Assembly (NCBI GenBank): GCA_021847855.1
Contig: JAJZOT010000090.1
Coordinates: 1-6,768, forward strand
Length of the DNA stretch: 6,768 bases
Direction: 5' to 3'
Source: Thermoplasmata archaeon
GTDB lineage: Archaea > Thermoplasmatota > Thermoplasmata > Thermoplasmatales > Thermoplasmataceae
Part shown: positions 5,268 through 6,768 of the stretch, piece by piece
Numbering within the stretch: the stretch's first letter is position 1
Layout: each line of letters starts with the position of its first letter
Notes under the pieces: generated by a model
Told to the model about the DNA's origin: nothing
The model's database searches: none
Seen by the model: only the letters and a program-made list of their open reading frames with translations
Program-made: the position numbers and the translations under genes

Positions 5268-6737
5268 ATGGAATCTCAAAAAAAGGAATCACAAAATTTA
5301 CCGGGTTCCAAACTCGGTGGTCCTAAAAAAGGGATAATAGTTGCAGTTGTTCTTATCTTAATTGCAGCTGGTGGACTTGGTGGATACGAGTTTTATAAAA
5401 GTTCCGCCTCCGGAGTCACAATCACGGTCTGGGGCGCCGGATCGGCTGGTGGTGAGCAATCAGCGTTTAACCACTCCCTTGCCTCGTTTGAACAGGCTTA
5501 TCCGAACATAACTGTTCAGGATAGCCCGGCAGCCACCCTTGGTAACCTGCCAACGGTAGCGCATGCTGGAACCGCACCCAACGTTGTCAGACTCAGTTCA
5601 GATCAGGCTGGACTCTTTTATTCAGCTGGTCTGGTGCTCAATATGAGCAAGTACCTGAATAAATCATTTACAAGTCAGTACACAAAGGGTACGATAGCTG
5701 ACTGGACAAGCGGGGGAACTCTTTACGGCATTCCGGTTAATACCAATGGTATAGGCCTTTATTATAACAAACAGCTTGTCCCGACGCCTCCGACAAATAC
5801 ATACCAGATGATCATGGATGCCAAAAACGTGTCAGACATGGGATCCAGTTACGTAGGTCTGCCGTATGCGCTGGGAGCCGATTACGGTTACAGGTTTGCT
5901 GCGTGGCTGCCAGCCTTCAATGGAGAATTGTTCAATTCATCCTTCTACCCTATGCTGAACAGCACAAATGACACTGCGGCACTCAGTTTCGTATGGAACT
6001 GGACGGTGCAGTATCATATCGATAAGCTCGGTCTCTCGACAGTGGCTGATGAGCAGGCCCTCTTTGAAAGCGGAAAAGCAGCATTCATACTGGACGGCCC
6101 ATGGGATCAGTCCACATATCAGAATGCACTGGGAAAGAACCTTGGCGTCACTGCAATCCCCTTTGACAACGCAACCGGAAAATGGCCGATGCCGCTATGG
6201 GGTTCCCAGGGATACGCAATAACAGTACCGCAAGCCAGTGGAGCCACATCCGCACAGACATGGGCATCTGTCCAGTTTATCAAATGGATGACCAATTACA
6301 GTTCTCAGCTGGCTCTCTTCAACAAGGCAGGAGACTTCCCATCACTCAATTCCGTTGGGGCTTACATTTCCGTGCACAACAACTCTGATCCACTGATTTC
6401 CGGCTGGGTAGCACAGGAACAGCACACTCAGTTTTTCCCGAACTATCCTCAGATGGGATACTACTGGAGTGCATTCCACGCGGGAGCTACTGATCTAGCA
6501 CAGAACTCGACAACAGTGTCGGTCTCGGATGCAACCAAAATGATCGAAGCTTCGATAATCCAGTCTCTCCAGTCTAATAATCTGCCCTACTCTTCGCCTG
6601 CAATGAATTACCTCTATGGTGCAGAGAGTATTTCCATTGGTCACTTTGTAAATGAAATTACACTTGACCAGACATATGTTTTTGCACCATTCCAGTCTGA
6701 CGTAAGCAATGCAGGATCGGGCGGATACAGGGCATAG
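5268..6737 (+). CDS. ABC transporter sugar-binding protein (MalE-like, membrane-anchored)
   Basis: Extracellular solute-binding protein of the carbohydrate (CUT1/MalE-like) type, 489 residues, expected to capture maltodextrin and deliver it to an ABC permease. A hydrophilic 22-residue leader ending PKKG precedes a hydrophobic segment (23-39) and a short Ser-rich linker. The mature domain begins at TITVWGAG (about 51). Family signatures are FEQAYPNITV (74-83), YGIPVNTNGIGLYYNK (153-168), FESGKAAFILDGPW (266-279), the GYAITVP strand (315-321) and the FIKWMTN helix (337-343). There is no cysteine, so no lipobox; the anchor is either an uncleaved membrane helix or a class III (pilin-like) signal, since K21-G22-I23-I24 fits the archaeal prepilin peptidase pattern. 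Thirteen N-X-S/T sequons spread over residues 68-413 point to a surface glycoprotein. The gene has its own TATA box and palindrome and is followed after 17 bp by another start codon. Maltodextrin as substrate is inferred from neighbouring amylolytic genes. Confidence 0.9.
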   Translation: MESQKKESQNLPGSKLGGPKKGIIVAVVLILIAAGGLGGYEFYKSSASGVTITVWGAGSAGGEQSAFNHSLASFEQAYPNITVQDSPAATLGNLPTVAHAGTAPNVVRLSSDQAGLFYSAGLVLNMSKYLNKSFTSQYTKGTIADWTSGGTLYGIPVNTNGIGLYYNKQLVPTPPTNTYQMIMDAKNVSDMGSSYVGLPYALGADYGYRFAAWLPAFNGELFNSSFYPMLNSTNDTAALSFVWNWTVQYHIDKLGLSTVADEQALFESGKAAFILDGPWDQSTYQNALGKNLGVTAIPFDNATGKWPMPLWGSQGYAITVPQASGATSAQTWASVQFIKWMTNYSSQLALFNKAGDFPSLNSVGAYISVHNNSDPLISGWVAQEQHTQFFPNYPQMGYYWSAFHAGATDLAQNSTTVSVSDATKMIEASIIQSLQSNNLPYSSPAMNYLYGAESISIGHFVNEITLDQTYVFAPFQSDVSNAGSGGYRA

Positions 6738-6754
6738 GGTGCATGTGAATAATC

Positions 6755-6768
6755 ATGGAAACTAAAAC
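6755..6768 (+). CDS. Start of next gene, probably ABC sugar permease (first codons only)
   Basis: An ATG at 6755, 17 bp after the binding-protein stop, opens a frame (Met-Glu-Thr-Lys...) that runs off the window. GGGTG at 6737-6741 could be a partial Shine-Dalgarno sequence, though its 13-nt distance is long. In sugar ABC operons the gene after the binding protein is usually a MalF-type permease; that identity comes from gene order alone, as four codons show no family. Confidence 0.4.

Overview
This window looks archaeal, most likely from Thermoplasmatales or a relative living in acidic, warm habitats. That placement is inferred; no rRNA or other taxonomic marker is present. The supporting signs are a TrmB-family sugar regulator, AT-rich TATA-like boxes centred about 25-28 nt before two start codons with no Shine-Dalgarno sequence (leaderless transcripts), heavy use of AGG/AGA and ATA codons, and a solute-binding protein that lacks a lipobox but has an N-terminal hydrophobic anchor and 13 N-glycosylation sequons.

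Layout. (1) 1-1919, plus strand: a GH31 alpha-glucosidase whose N-terminus lies outside the window. The reading frame is open from the first bases, so the apparent TTG start at 162 is an artefact. (2) 1932-3845 (possibly to 3869), minus strand: a GH13 enzyme of the neopullulanase/cyclomaltodextrinase/maltogenic amylase type, convergent with the GH31 gene and only 12 bp from it. (3) 3870-4170: a divergent control region of about 300 bp with promoter-like AT-rich boxes, a perfect 8-bp inverted repeat and several smaller palindromes. (4) 4171-5178, plus strand: a TrmB-family transcriptional regulator. (5) 5268-6737, plus strand: a MalE-like extracellular sugar-binding protein with its own strong TATA box and an adjacent palindrome. 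(6) From 6755, plus strand: the first four codons of another gene, probably the first permease of the same ABC transporter.

The genes make a coherent maltodextrin module. The binding protein captures oligosaccharide outside the cell and an ABC transporter (continuing past the right edge) would import it. The GH13 enzyme shortens maltodextrins or cyclodextrins in the cytoplasm, the GH31 enzyme releases glucose from the non-reducing ends, and the TrmB protein probably senses the sugar and represses or activates the locus. The gene set is a known kind of system. The points most worth a second look are the non-coding architecture between the GH13 gene and trmB, the palindrome abutting the binding-protein promoter, a possible pilin-type signal peptide on the binding protein, and a GH13 active-site substitution at the position of Glu332 of Thermus maltogenic amylase. 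I see no RNA genes, CRISPR, insertion sequences or attachment sites.
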